Shown here piece after piece: positions 27,823 to 36,797 of a stretch of 64,000 bases of DNA. Source of the DNA: Nevskiaceae bacterium (GTDB taxonomy: Bacteria; Pseudomonadota; Gammaproteobacteria; Steroidobacterales; Steroidobacteraceae); assembly GCA_024234075.1 (NCBI GenBank), contig JACKOV010000002.1:124001-188000 (forward strand), read 5' to 3'. The stretch's first letter is position 1, and each line of letters starts with the position of its first letter. The position numbers were made by a program, and so were the translations under genes. Under the pieces are notes generated by a model, which was not told the origin of the DNA, did not search any database, and saw nothing but the letters and a program-made list of their open reading frames with translations.

Positions 27823-29064
27823 TCAGTGGCGGGCGGCGGTGCCGACGGCATCGCGGGCCTCGGCCAGGGCTGCGACCAGCGCATCGACATCGGCCTCGCG
27901 GTGGGCCGCGGACAGCGTGATGCGCAGCCGCGCCGTGCCGGCCGGCACGGTCGGCGGCCGGATCGCGCCGACCCAGAAGCCGGCGGCGTACAGCCGTGCG
28001 CTCACTGCCAGAGTCGTTGCCGCATCGCCGAACAGCACCGGCTGGATCGGGGTCGGAGAGTCCATCAGCGGCAGGCCGTGAGCACCGGCCCGCTCGCGGA
28101 AGCGCTGCACCAGGGTGTGCAGTGCGTCGCGCCGCCATGGCTCGGCCACGACTTGCCGCAGCGCGGCGCGGGTGGCGGCGGCGACCGGTTGCGGCAGCGC
28201 GGTGGTGTAGATGTAGGTCCGGGCGCGCTGCATCAGCCAGTCGATCAGGGTCGCGCTGCCGGCGACGAAGGCGCCGAAGCTGCCGAAGGCCTTGCCGAGC
28301 GTGCCGATCAGCACCGGCACGTCGTCGGCATCGAGCCCGAAGTGCTCGACGCTGCCTCGACCGTGGGCGCCGAGTACGCCGAGGCCGTGTGCGTCGTCGA
28401 CGACCAGCCAGGCAGCGTGGGCGCGTGCGGCGGCAGCCAGTTGCGGCAGCGGCGCGAGATCGCCGTCCATGCTGAATACGCCGTCGGTCAGCAGTACGGC
28501 ACCTGCCTGCGGCGCGCTGGCGGCATGGGTCGCGAGCGCTTCGCGGGCGGCGTCCGCATCGCCATGCGGGTAGCGCCGCGAATGGCGCGTGCGCGCCAGC
28601 ATCGCGGCGTCGATCAGCGAGGCGTGGTTCAGGCGGTCGCCGAGTATCAGATCGTCGCGTCCGGCGAGTGCGACCGCGACGCCGAGATTCGCCATGTAAC
28701 CGGTGGAGAACAGCAACGCACGTTCGCGGCCGGTGAACGCCGCGAGCTCCTGTTCCAGGGCTTCGTGCTCCGGCCCGTGGCCGCTGACCAGGTGCGAGGC
28801 GCCGGCCCCGGCGCCCTGCATGTGGGCGCACTCGGCCATGGCGGCTGCGAGCGCCGGATGGGTTGCGAGCCCGAGATAGTCGTTGCTGCAGAAGTCGACG
28901 ACGTGACGACCGGCGACGACCCGCTGCGGCGGTGCCTGTTCCGCCGTGGCCGCCGCCGGCAGCGGCGCCGCGACGACCCGCCGCCGCCGCAACTGCCGCG
29001 CTTCGAGTTCCTGCAGCGCGGCGTTCAGTGCCTCAGGCGCGCGCCGCACCGGCGTCGTGTCCAT
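27823..29064 (-). CDS. bioF: 8-amino-7-oxononanoate synthase (PLP enzyme)
   Basis: A class II PLP aminotransferase-fold enzyme joining pimeloyl-ACP and alanine. The probable start is ATG 29064 (MDTTPVRRAPEAL), giving 413 aa and a 32-nt overlap with the end of bioB. An ATG at 29151 is possible but adds a low-complexity stretch that is really bioB sequence in another frame. The PLP lysine lies in IGTLGKAFGSFGAFVAG; FCSNDYLGLATHP and VDDAHGLGVLG are typical. Confidence 0.92.
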   Translation of the reverse strand: MDTTPVRRAPEALNAALQELEARQLRRRRVVAAPLPAAATAEQAPPQRVVAGRHVVDFCSNDYLGLATHPALAAAMAECAHMQGAGAGASHLVSGHGPEHEALEQELAAFTGRERALLFSTGYMANLGVAVALAGRDDLILGDRLNHASLIDAAMLARTRHSRRYPHGDADAAREALATHAASAPQAGAVLLTDGVFSMDGDLAPLPQLAAAARAHAAWLVVDDAHGLGVLGAHGRGSVEHFGLDADDVPVLIGTLGKAFGSFGAFVAGSATLIDWLMQRARTYIYTTALPQPVAAATRAALRQVVAEPWRRDALHTLVQRFRERAGAHGLPLMDSPTPIQPVLFGDAATTLAVSARLYAAGFWVGAIRPPTVPAGTARLRITLSAAHREADVDALVAALAEARDAVGTAARH

Positions 29065-30226
29065 GGCCGGCCGAGGCATGGCCGTTGTGTCCGTGCCCAT
29101 GGTCGTGGCCACAGGCTTCGTCGGCGGTATCGTCGTGCTCGAGCACCACATCCTGGCCGTTGATGCCGAGGCGCTGCAGCAGCGCGCGGTCGCGCTCCAC
29201 GTCCGGATTGCCGGTGGTCAGCAGCTTTTCGCCATAGAAGATCGAGTTGGCGCCGGCGAGGAAGGCGAGTGCCTGCAGCTCGTCGGACATCTGTTCGCGG
29301 CCGGCCGAGAGCCGCACCGTCGAGGCGGGCATGGTCAGCCGCGCAACCGCAATCGTGCGCACGAAATCGAACGGATCCACCTTGGCCGCATCGGCCAGCG
29401 GCGTGCCCGGCACGGCGACCAGCTGGTTGATCGGCACGCTCTCGGGGTGCTGCGGCAGGTTGGCCAGGGTCTGCAGCATCCGCGCGCGGTCGCGCACCGT
29501 CTCGCCCATGCCGACGATGCCGCCGCAGCAGGTCTTCAGACCCGCGTCGCGCACCGCCTCAAGGGTGTCGAGCCGGTCCTGGAAGTCGCGGGTGGTGATG
29601 ATCTTGTCGTAGAACTCCGGCGAGGTGTCGATGTTGTGGTTGTAGTAGTCGAGGCCGGCATCCTTGAGCTGCTGCGCCTGCGGCGGCGTCAGCATGCCGA
29701 GGGTCGCGCAGGACTCCATGCCGAGTGCGCGCACTTCGCGGATCATCGCCGCGACCAGCTCCAGGTCGCGCGGCTTGGGCGAACGCCAGGCGGCGCCCAT
29801 GCAGAAGCGAGTGGCACCGGCTGCCTTGGCCGCGGCTGCACGCTCGCGGACCTCGGTCACCGCCAGCAGCTGCTCGCGTTCGAGACCGGTGCTCCAGCGC
29901 ACGCTCTGCGGACAGTAGGCACAGTCCTCCGGGCAGGCGCCGGTCTTGATCGACAGCAGGGTGCTCATCTGCACCGTGTTCGGCGCGTGGTGCAGGCGAT
30001 GCACCTGCTGGGCCTGGAACAGCAGGTCGGAGAACGGCAGGGCGAACAGCGCCTCCACCTCGGCCGTGGTCCAGTCGTGGCGGACTTCGCCGAGCCGGGT
30101 CAGGGCTGGTGTGCTCGCACAGGCGGCTGTACTCGCGGCGGTTGCCGTGCGGGACGCGGCCGGGGCGGCGCTGCCCTGGGCGGCGGCGAGGGGGATATCG
30201 GCAACCGGGGTGCGGGTGGCGTTCAT
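29033..30226 (-). CDS. bioB: Biotin synthase with histidine-rich C-terminal tail
   Basis: A 397-aa radical-SAM enzyme inserting sulfur into dethiobiotin. The cluster ligands are Cys98, Cys102 and Cys105 (CPEDCAYC). The first 45 residues are an Ala/Thr-rich extension and the last about 35 residues contain eight histidines, several alternating with glycine (GHDHGHGHNGH). Ordinary BioB ends near the segment GEKLLTTGNPDVERDRALL, so the tail is an addition. It is the first gene of the operon; the start at 30226 was chosen because residues upstream lack family similarity. Confidence 0.94.
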   Translation of the reverse strand: MNATRTPVADIPLAAAQGSAAPAASRTATAASTAACASTPALTRLGEVRHDWTTAEVEALFALPFSDLLFQAQQVHRLHHAPNTVQMSTLLSIKTGACPEDCAYCPQSVRWSTGLEREQLLAVTEVRERAAAAKAAGATRFCMGAAWRSPKPRDLELVAAMIREVRALGMESCATLGMLTPPQAQQLKDAGLDYYNHNIDTSPEFYDKIITTRDFQDRLDTLEAVRDAGLKTCCGGIVGMGETVRDRARMLQTLANLPQHPESVPINQLVAVPGTPLADAAKVDPFDFVRTIAVARLTMPASTVRLSAGREQMSDELQALAFLAGANSIFYGEKLLTTGNPDVERDRALLQRLGINGQDVVLEHDDTADEACGHDHGHGHNGHASAGHGHDAGAARA

Positions 30227-30302
30227 GGGTAGGTGTTTCCGGGCAATCAGGTGAATAAACCAGCCCCCATCCGGGGCGGCACGGCGGCAGTCTGTGTGTC
30301 GC

Positions 30303-30357
30303 ATGGTCGAGTTCGCCCCAAGCTCTGTCAACTTCGAGGCTGTTTCCAGGTCGACAA
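30303..30357 (-). promoter_or_regulatory. Candidate BirA operator and promoter of the bio operon
   Basis: On the minus strand TTGTCGACC (30349-30357) and AGTTGACAG (30325-30333) form an imperfect inverted repeat with a 15-bp spacer. The known BirA box is TTGTAAACC, 14-16 bp, GGTTTACAA; 13 of 18 half-site positions agree. The right half overlaps a perfect -35 TTGACA (30326-30331) with a weak -10 GACCAT (30303-30308) at 17 bp. The site also covers the comF start, so both directions could be affected. Confidence 0.4.
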
Positions 30358-31106
30358 TGATCGGCTGGTTGCGGGCCCGCAGCCCGCTGCGGCCGGTCTG
30401 GCGAATCTGGTCGAAATGGCTGATCGCGCCCCGCTGCCTGTTCTGCAACCAGGCGGCGGATCTCGGGGATCTGGATCTGTGCAGCGATTGCCTGATCAGC
30501 TTGCCATGGGCTGAAAGTTTCAATGGAGAGTCAATAGCTGTCTTTAGAGCGGGTATAAAGTCTCTATCAATACAAGTACCGCTCTGGTATGCCCCACCCA
30601 TCGATGCGGCACTGCGCGACCTGAAGTTCCATGGCGACCTGGCACCGGCACGGGTGTTCGGTGCAGTGCTGGCGGCGCGGGCGGCGATCGCCGGCGATCT
30701 GCCCGACCTGATCGTGCCGGTGCCGCTGCATCGCGGCCGCCTGCACGAGCGCGGCTACAACCAGGCGGCGCAGCTGGCGCGAAGCACGGCCGACTGGCTG
30801 GGCCGCCCCTGTGCGCCCCGATTGCTCGAACGCCGGCGGGCCACGGTGCCGCAGACCTCGCTCGATGCACCCGCCCGCCGTCGCAACCTGGTCGGGGCCT
30901 TCGTGCTCGGCGCGGATGCCGGCCGATGGCTTCGCGACCGTCCCGCGCTGGCGTTCCGTCGCCTGGCCTTGGTCGACGACGTGCTGACCACCGGAGCGAC
31001 GCTCGCCGCCGCGGCCGAGGCCCTCGGTAGCCTCGGTTCGCTGTCGATCTGGGCCGTGGCACGCCCGATGTCGAGTTCCTTTACATCGCCGGTGACGCCG
31101 GGCTGA
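30357..31106 (+). CDS. comF: ComF family phosphoribosyltransferase-like protein
   Basis: About 249 aa from the ATG at 30357 (MIGWLRARSPLRPVW). The N-terminal zinc-finger-like cysteines are CLFCNQAADLGDLDLCSDC. The PRTase loop is in LALVDDVLTTGATLAAAAE, and the ComF signature VPVPLHRGRLHERGYNQAAQLA is complete. Such proteins take part in DNA uptake for transformation. Divergent comF-bioB is a common gammaproteobacterial arrangement. The last 15 residues (after WAVARP) are atypical. Confidence 0.88.
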   Translation: MIGWLRARSPLRPVWRIWSKWLIAPRCLFCNQAADLGDLDLCSDCLISLPWAESFNGESIAVFRAGIKSLSIQVPLWYAPPIDAALRDLKFHGDLAPARVFGAVLAARAAIAGDLPDLIVPVPLHRGRLHERGYNQAAQLARSTADWLGRPCAPRLLERRRATVPQTSLDAPARRRNLVGAFVLGADAGRWLRDRPALAFRRLALVDDVLTTGATLAAAAEALGSLGSLSIWAVARPMSSSFTSPVTPG

Positions 31107-31671
31107 CGCCCGTTGCGAGCCGCGTCACCGATTGCAGCGTTTCGATTGAACATCTTGCCGCCGCCCTGCAAGGCATCGACGCGGGTCCCGCGCCCGGGGC
31201 CACGAACGTCGATGGTATTTACGATTTCGGTTCCTTGCGGGCCTGCCTCAGCCGGTTGTCGTTTGCAGATCGTTGATTTTCCTGAAATCTTCGCTGCTGG
31301 CCCGGTTCCTGCTATGTCTACGGCGAGGCCGCCCTCGAGCAGGGCCGCCGCGATGAAGACGCAAGTCCAAAAAAAGCTAGGGGAAACACCGCGCGGGCCG
31401 CGAGCGATCGCCGCCCGCGCGCTTTTTTTCCGGGGCAGGACATGCTGCCGCCTTGCAAGCCCCGGTCGGTTACGCCGGCCTTCTCGGCAGCCAGTTCTGC
31501 GAGCGTACGATCTTGTCGAAGGACAAGGCGGCGATGCTGGTCAAGGGCACGGTGCCGAGGTCGGAGAATGCCGTCAGGCCCGACGATGCGATCCAAGGAT
31601 TCCTAGGTACTGGAGTTCTTGAACCTCTCCATCCCCATGGTTGATATCGGTATCTTCACTGCAGAGTAACG
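31107..31671. other. Long non-coding or degenerate stretch between comF and the NMO gene
   Basis: 565 bp without a convincing gene. A frame without a Met start runs across the comF stop (from about 31027 to 31275, containing VEFLYIAGDAGLTPVASR) and looks coding-like, but I do not recognise it. Further right is a strong hairpin terminator (31390-31429). The rest (31430-31671) has a short open frame only. This could be a remnant of an inserted gene or an untranslated structured RNA ending at the terminator. Confidence 0.4.
31390..31429 (+). terminator. Rho-independent terminator
   Basis: A perfect 9-bp GC stem (31390-31398 with 31413-31421), 14-nt loop, followed by seven T (31423-31429). It lies 284 nt beyond comF, so either the comF transcript has a long 3' end or another short transcript ends here. 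Confidence 0.75.
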
Positions 31672-32754
31672 ATGGCTGCACCGGCGGCACACATGCCAAT
31701 TGACACCTCGTGGATGGCCCGCTTGGGGCTGCGCCATCCGATCATCCAGGCCCCGATGGCGGGCACGGCCACTCCCCGATTGGCTGCGGCCGTCAGCAAT
31801 GCCGGCGGTCTGGGCTCGCTGGGCCTTGGAGCCAGCACCATGGAGCAGGCCCGGCAGCAGATCGTCGAGACGCGCGCGCTTACGGCAGGCGCGTTCAACA
31901 TCAATCTGTTCTGCCATCGGCCGGCGCAAACGGATCCCCAGCGGGAGGCGGCGTGGCTGGCTCGCCTCGCGCCTGAATTCGAGCGATTCGATGCGCAGGC
32001 CCCTGCCCGTGTCCGCGAAATTTACGTGACTGCGGTGGGAGATGCCGCGTTGCAGGCCATGGTGCTGGAGGAGCGTCCCGCCGCAGTGAGCTTCCATTTT
32101 GGCTTGCCCGAGCAGCCTTTCATCGATGCGCTGCGAGCAGCAGGCATCGTCACCCTGGCCTGCGCCACGACACTGGATGAAGCCTTGCAGATCGAACGAG
32201 CGGGGATCGATGTCGTCGTCGCTCAGGGCATCGAGGCCGGCGGCCATCGCGGCGTGTTCGAGCCATCGCAGGACCGCATGCTGGGTACTTTCGCCCTGGT
32301 GCAGCTATTGGCCCGCCATATCCGGCTGCCGGTGGTGGCGGCCGGCGGTGTCATGGACGGCGATGGGATTGCCGCGGCCTTGCAACTGGGCGCCTGCGCG
32401 GTACAGATGGGGACGGCTTTCATTCTTTGCCCCGAGTCCGCCGCCAGCCCTGCCTATCGCGCCGATCTGCAAAGCGAACGAGCCCAGCACACGGGCATAA
32501 CGGCCGCCATTTCAGGTCGTCCCGCGCGCGGTATCGTCAACCGGATGCACGAGATTGGCCATGCCCATGGCCAGCCGCCGCCTGATTTCTCCAGAGCCTA
32601 CGACGCCGGCAAAGCCCTGCATCAGGTGGCGGCGCGGCATGGTTGCGCAGACTACGCGGCCCACTGGGCCGGCCAGGGTGCGCCGCTGGCGCGAGAGATG
32701 CCTGCCGGCGAATTGGTACAGACCTTGGTTGACGAGCTGCATTCGACAAGCTGA
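31672..32754 (+). CDS. Nitronate monooxygenase family FMN oxidoreductase
   Basis: A 360-aa TIM-barrel flavoprotein. Conserved blocks: HPIIQAPMAGTATPRLAAAVSNAGGLGSLG at the N-terminus (split here in description), the catalytic-His region VVAQGIEAGGHRGVF, and PVVAAGGVMDGDGIAAALQLGA for FMN phosphate binding. Class I enzymes oxidise alkyl nitronates such as propionate 3-nitronate. It is monocistronic and its GC3 pattern resembles the host genes. A role in detoxifying nitro compounds is plausible but inferred. Confidence 0.88.
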   Translation: MAAPAAHMPIDTSWMARLGLRHPIIQAPMAGTATPRLAAAVSNAGGLGSLGLGASTMEQARQQIVETRALTAGAFNINLFCHRPAQTDPQREAAWLARLAPEFERFDAQAPARVREIYVTAVGDAALQAMVLEERPAAVSFHFGLPEQPFIDALRAAGIVTLACATTLDEALQIERAGIDVVVAQGIEAGGHRGVFEPSQDRMLGTFALVQLLARHIRLPVVAAGGVMDGDGIAAALQLGACAVQMGTAFILCPESAASPAYRADLQSERAQHTGITAAISGRPARGIVNRMHEIGHAHGQPPPDFSRAYDAGKALHQVAARHGCADYAAHWAGQGAPLAREMPAGELVQTLVDELHSTS

Positions 32755-32832
32755 TGGCTGAAGCGGGCGAGTGAAGTCGGGATTCCGGCTCACGCCACGG
32801 GCCGCCGCCGAACCTCTCCGCCCGGCAGGCTT

Positions 32833-33825
32833 TCAGCCCGCCGCCGGCCGCAGGGCATAATCGGCCGCAATGCCGATGAAGATCGCCAGCCCGACGTAGT
32901 TGTTGTTCAGAAAGGCCTCGAAACAGCCGTCACGACCGCGGTCGCGCGCCAGCCATTGCTGCCAGGCGAACAGCAGCGCCGCGACCGCGAGGCCCGCCCA
33001 GTAGGGCCGGCCGAAACCCAGCCCCTGCCCGACCAGCGCCAGTCCGCCGAGCATGATCAGTTGCATCACGCCGATCGCGACCCGGTCCATGTCGCCGAAC
33101 AGGATCGCGGTCGAGCGGATGCCGATCTGCTGGTCGTCGTCGCGATCGACCATGGCATACAGCGTGTCGTAGACGCCGGCCCAGATGATCGCCACCAGGA
33201 ACACCAGCCAGCCGACCCGCGGTACCACGCCGAGCTGCGCCGCGAAGGCCATCGGCACGCCCCAGCCGAAAGCGATGCCGAGATACAGCTGGGGCGCAGG
33301 GAAGAAACGCTTGAAGAACGGGTAGGTGATGGCCAGCACGGCGCCGATCACCGACATCTGGATCGCCAGCGTATTGAGCTGCAGCACCAGCGCGAGCGCC
33401 ACCAGCATCAGCACGACGAACAGCCCGAGCGCCTCGTAGGGCGAGACGCGCCGCGCGGCCAGCGGCCGGTCGCGGGTGCGGCGGACGTGCGGGTCGAAAT
33501 CGCGGTCGGCGAAGTCGTTGATCACGCAGCCGGCCGAGCGCGTCACCAGCGTGCCCAGCACGAAGATCGTCAATATCCTGAAATCCGGCAGGCCGTCGGC
33601 GGCGATCCACAGCGCCCACAGCACCGGCCAGAGCAGCAGCAGGGCGCCGATCGGCCGCTGCATGCGCGTCAGCAGCAGGTACTCGCGCAGCCGCCGCTGC
33701 CAGGGCCGCAGCGCGAGCTGCCAGCGCGCAGGTGGTACGAAGGGCGCGGCCATGCTCACGGCCACGGCTTCGGCGCGCGACAGCCGCTTGACCACCCGGA
33801 CGGCGGTGCCCTCTTCGGTGCTCAT
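32833..33825 (-). CDS. ubiA: 4-hydroxybenzoate polyprenyltransferase
   Basis: A 330-aa integral membrane prenyltransferase of ubiquinone synthesis, longer than usual because of a 40-residue N-terminal extension. The two Asp-rich motifs are NDFADRDFDPHVRRTRDRP and DTLYAMVDRDDDQQIGIRS. About eight membrane helices are present. The start overlaps the ubiC stop by 4 nt, so precursor formation and prenylation are coupled. Confidence 0.95.
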   Translation of the reverse strand: MSTEEGTAVRVVKRLSRAEAVAVSMAAPFVPPARWQLALRPWQRRLREYLLLTRMQRPIGALLLLWPVLWALWIAADGLPDFRILTIFVLGTLVTRSAGCVINDFADRDFDPHVRRTRDRPLAARRVSPYEALGLFVVLMLVALALVLQLNTLAIQMSVIGAVLAITYPFFKRFFPAPQLYLGIAFGWGVPMAFAAQLGVVPRVGWLVFLVAIIWAGVYDTLYAMVDRDDDQQIGIRSTAILFGDMDRVAIGVMQLIMLGGLALVGQGLGFGRPYWAGLAVAALLFAWQQWLARDRGRDGCFEAFLNNNYVGLAIFIGIAADYALRPAAG

Positions 33826-34337
33826 TCGTCGGTCGACCCGATCTGCGGCAGGAACACTTCCTGCAGGGTCAGGGGCTGGTCACCGATCTCGAAAGTCGAG
33901 CGCCGCACCCACAGGGGCTGGCGGGCGAGACCGGCGCGTTGCAGGGCGCGCTCGACTACCGGCACGTCGTCGTACAGCCGTGCGAAGTCGAACTCCGAAC
34001 GGTGTATGCGGCCGTGCGCCTGCAAGGCCTCGCCGAGGGTGCCGGTACCGATGGTCGCCAGCCAGGGATGCAGGTCGAGGGTCGCCTGCGGCACCGTGGT
34101 CCGGGCGAACATCCAGACGACATCGCCACGCCCCATCTCGATCTCGCGGAGGTAACCACCGGGACCGTCGTCGCGGGTGGTGACCAGGGTCATGCGATAT
34201 GCCGGGCCGGCGGCCTCGCGGATCCGCTGGGTCAGCAGCCCTGGGGTCCGTAACCAGCTGCGCAGCGCCGGGTTGCCCTCATAGCAGTCGAGCGCATGGC
34301 CAGGCAGCCACAGCTTTCCGTCATCCGACCCGTCCAT
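33822..34337 (-). CDS. ubiC: Chorismate pyruvate-lyase
   Basis: A 171-aa (or 182-aa from the ATG at 34370) enzyme making 4-hydroxybenzoate from chorismate. I prefer the ATG at 34337, which overlaps the recG end by 17 nt only. Typical segments are SWLRTPGLLTQRIREAAG, YLREIEMGRGDVVWMFART with the reactive arginine, and PLTLQEVFLPQI near the end. It sits between recG and ubiA. Confidence 0.88.
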   Translation of the reverse strand: MDGSDDGKLWLPGHALDCYEGNPALRSWLRTPGLLTQRIREAAGPAYRMTLVTTRDDGPGGYLREIEMGRGDVVWMFARTTVPQATLDLHPWLATIGTGTLGEALQAHGRIHRSEFDFARLYDDVPVVERALQRAGLARQPLWVRRSTFEIGDQPLTLQEVFLPQIGSTDE

Positions 34338-36426
34338 ATCGCTCGTCGGCTCCGATCCATCTGGCAGCAAGCGGCGCGATTCTATCCGGGTAGCGCGCCA
34401 GCATCAGTTCCGCGGCCTGGTGTACCCGTGGCAGCAACCCCGAATCGCGCGACAGGTCGGCGACCCGCATGCGGGCGAGACCGGTCTGGCGGGTGCCGAG
34501 CAGCTCGCCCGGGCCCCGTAGTTCGAGGTCGCGCTGGGCGATTTCGAAACCATCACTGGTATCCCGTATGGTATTGAGTCGTGCGCGAGACAATTGTCCC
34601 AAGGGATGCTGGTACAGCAACACACAGCTGCTCTCATGCGCGCCGCGGCCGATACGGCCGCGGAGCTGGTGCAACTGGGCGAGTCCCATGCGTTCGGCGT
34701 TCTCGATCACCATCACGGTCGCATTCGGCACGTCCACGCCGACCTCGATCACCGTGGTCGCGACCAGCAGCTGGATGTGGCCGGCCTTGAAGGCCAGCAT
34801 CGCCTCGTCCTTTTTCCGGGGCGGCATCCGGCCATGCACCAGGCCGACCCGGATGTCCGGCAGGGCCTCGGCCAGTACCTGCGCCGTTTCCTCGGCGGCC
34901 TGGTAGCGCAGCTCCTCGCTTTCCTCGATCAGCGGGCAGACCCAGTAGGCCTGGCGCCCGGCCTGGCAGGCGGCGGCGATCCGCGCCACCACCTCGTCGC
35001 GCCGGCTCGCCGGCGCGACCACGGTGCGTACCGGGTTGCGGCCGGGCGGCAGCTGGTCGATGACCGAGACGTCGAGGTCGGCATAGGCGGTCATGGCCAG
35101 CGTCCGCGGGATCGGCGTCGCGGTCATGATCAGCTGATGCGGGTGCCGTCCCGTGCTGCGGCCCTTGTCGGTCAGTTGCATGCGCTGCTGCACGCCGAAG
35201 CGATGCTGCTCGTCGACGATCACCAGTGCGAGATCGTGGAAGGCCACCTCGTCCTGGAACAGCGCATGCGTGCCGACCACGATCTGCACCTCGCCCGAGG
35301 CGGCGGCTTCGAGCGCGCTGCGCCGGGTGCGCGCGGCCTGCGAGCCGGTCAGCAGGGCGACCGTGATCCCGAGCGGCCGGAACCAGCTGTCGAGATTGCG
35401 GAAATGCTGATCGGCCAGCAGCTCGGTCGGCGCCATCAGCGCCGCCTGCCGCCCGCTGCCGACCGCGCGCGCCGCGGCCGCGGCCGCGACCACGGTCTTG
35501 CCGCAACCGACGTCGCCCTGCACCAGCCGGACCATGGGCCGATCGCGCTGCAGATCGGCATCGACCTCGTCGAAGACCCGACGCTGCGCCTCGGTCAGCT
35601 CGAACGGCAGCGAGGCCATGAAGGCTTCGGCCCGCTTGCCGGGGTCCGGCAGCGGCCAGGCCGGATCGGTCTGCACCTGCTGGCGGATCAGCCGCAGCAC
35701 CAGGTGGTGGGTCAGGATCTCCTCGAATGCCAGCCGCTGCTGTGCCGGATGCGCGCCGGCCTCGAGCACTTCGAGTTCGGCATCGACCGGCGGCCGATGC
35801 ACGTACTCCAGCGCGTCGCGCAAGGACGGCAGCCGCAGGGTCTGCAGGATTTCGGGCGGCAGCCATTCGTGCACACCGGCGGTATCGAGCTCGCGCAGGG
35901 CCTGGCCGATGAGCATGCGCAATCGACCCTGCTGCACGCCCTCGGTGCTCGGGTAGATCGGCGTCAGCCGATCCTCGACCGGCGCCTGGGTGTCGAATAC
36001 GCGCCGATACTCGGGATGGACCATTTCCATGCCGAGGGGCCCGCGCCGCGCTTCGCCGAAGCAGCGGATCCGCGTGCCGCGCGCCAGCCCCTGCTGCTGG
36101 GCCGCGGTGAAATAGAAGAAGCGCAGAGTCAGGAAGCCCGAGCCGTCGGCGATCCGGCAGAGCATCTGCCGGCGGCGCCGGTAGACGACCTCGGTCAGCT
36201 GTACCTCGCCTTCGACGACAGCGCGGCTGCCGGCCTGCAACGCGCCGATCGGCACCACCCGGGTTCGGTCTTCGTAGCGCGCCGGCAGCACGAACAGCAG
36301 GTCCTGGACCTGCCGCACGCCGAGCACCTCGAGCCGTGCCGCCAGCGCCGCGCCGACGCCCTTGAGCGCCGTGACCGGCCGCTGCTCGAGTGAGCCCGGA
36401 GTCAGGCTCCGAGATGCAGGATGCAC
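34321..36426 (-). CDS. recG: ATP-dependent DNA helicase RecG
   Basis: About 701 aa. There is no ATG near the true N-terminus (PVTALKGVGAALAARLEVLGV). A GTG at 36426, overlapping ridA by 25 nt, is the best start; a CTG at 36405 overlapping the ridA TGA would give 694 aa. The wedge domain is followed by the helicase core: Walker A GDVGCGKTVVAA, Walker B VDEQHRFG, motif III MTATPIPRT, motif VI QLRGRIGRG. It reverses stalled forks and resolves recombination intermediates. Confidence 0.93.
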   Translation of the reverse strand: MHPASRSLTPGSLEQRPVTALKGVGAALAARLEVLGVRQVQDLLFVLPARYEDRTRVVPIGALQAGSRAVVEGEVQLTEVVYRRRRQMLCRIADGSGFLTLRFFYFTAAQQQGLARGTRIRCFGEARRGPLGMEMVHPEYRRVFDTQAPVEDRLTPIYPSTEGVQQGRLRMLIGQALRELDTAGVHEWLPPEILQTLRLPSLRDALEYVHRPPVDAELEVLEAGAHPAQQRLAFEEILTHHLVLRLIRQQVQTDPAWPLPDPGKRAEAFMASLPFELTEAQRRVFDEVDADLQRDRPMVRLVQGDVGCGKTVVAAAAAARAVGSGRQAALMAPTELLADQHFRNLDSWFRPLGITVALLTGSQAARTRRSALEAAASGEVQIVVGTHALFQDEVAFHDLALVIVDEQHRFGVQQRMQLTDKGRSTGRHPHQLIMTATPIPRTLAMTAYADLDVSVIDQLPPGRNPVRTVVAPASRRDEVVARIAAACQAGRQAYWVCPLIEESEELRYQAAEETAQVLAEALPDIRVGLVHGRMPPRKKDEAMLAFKAGHIQLLVATTVIEVGVDVPNATVMVIENAERMGLAQLHQLRGRIGRGAHESSCVLLYQHPLGQLSRARLNTIRDTSDGFEIAQRDLELRGPGELLGTRQTGLARMRVADLSRDSGLLPRVHQAAELMLARYPDRIAPLAARWIGADERYGRVG

Positions 36427-36788
36427 TCGACCTCGACCCGGGCCCCGCGCGGCAGCTGCGAGACGCCGACCGCGGCACGCGCCGGCCAGGGCTGCGGCAC
36501 GTATTGCGCCATGATCTCGTTGACCTGGGCGAAATGCGCGAGGTCGGTCAGGAACACGGTCACTTTGACCGCGTCCGCGAGCGAGCCGCCGGCGGCCTTG
36601 GCAACCGCCGCGAGATTGTCGAAAGCACGGCGGATCTCCTGCTCGATGTCGCCGCTGACCAGTGTGCCGGTCGCCGGGTCGAGCGGGATCTGGCCCGAGA
36701 TGTAGACGGCGTCGCCGGCGCGCACCGCCTGCGAATAGACACCGATGGCCTTTGGCGCATCGTCGGTGTGGATGGTCTGTTTGCCCAT
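36402..36788 (-). CDS. ridA: Enamine/imine deaminase RidA
   Basis: A 128-aa YjgF/RidA protein that hydrolyses reactive 2-aminoacrylate-type enamines. Recognised by PKAIGVYSQAVRAGDAVYISGQIPLDP and the active-site region around AVGVSQLPRGARVEVECI, which holds the catalytic arginine and the terminal Glu. It is 9 nt downstream of spoT, as in many gammaproteobacteria. Confidence 0.94.
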   Translation of the reverse strand: MGKQTIHTDDAPKAIGVYSQAVRAGDAVYISGQIPLDPATGTLVSGDIEQEIRRAFDNLAAVAKAAGGSLADAVKVTVFLTDLAHFAQVNEIMAQYVPQPWPARAAVGVSQLPRGARVEVECILHLGA

Positions 36789-36797
36789 GGTCGTCCC

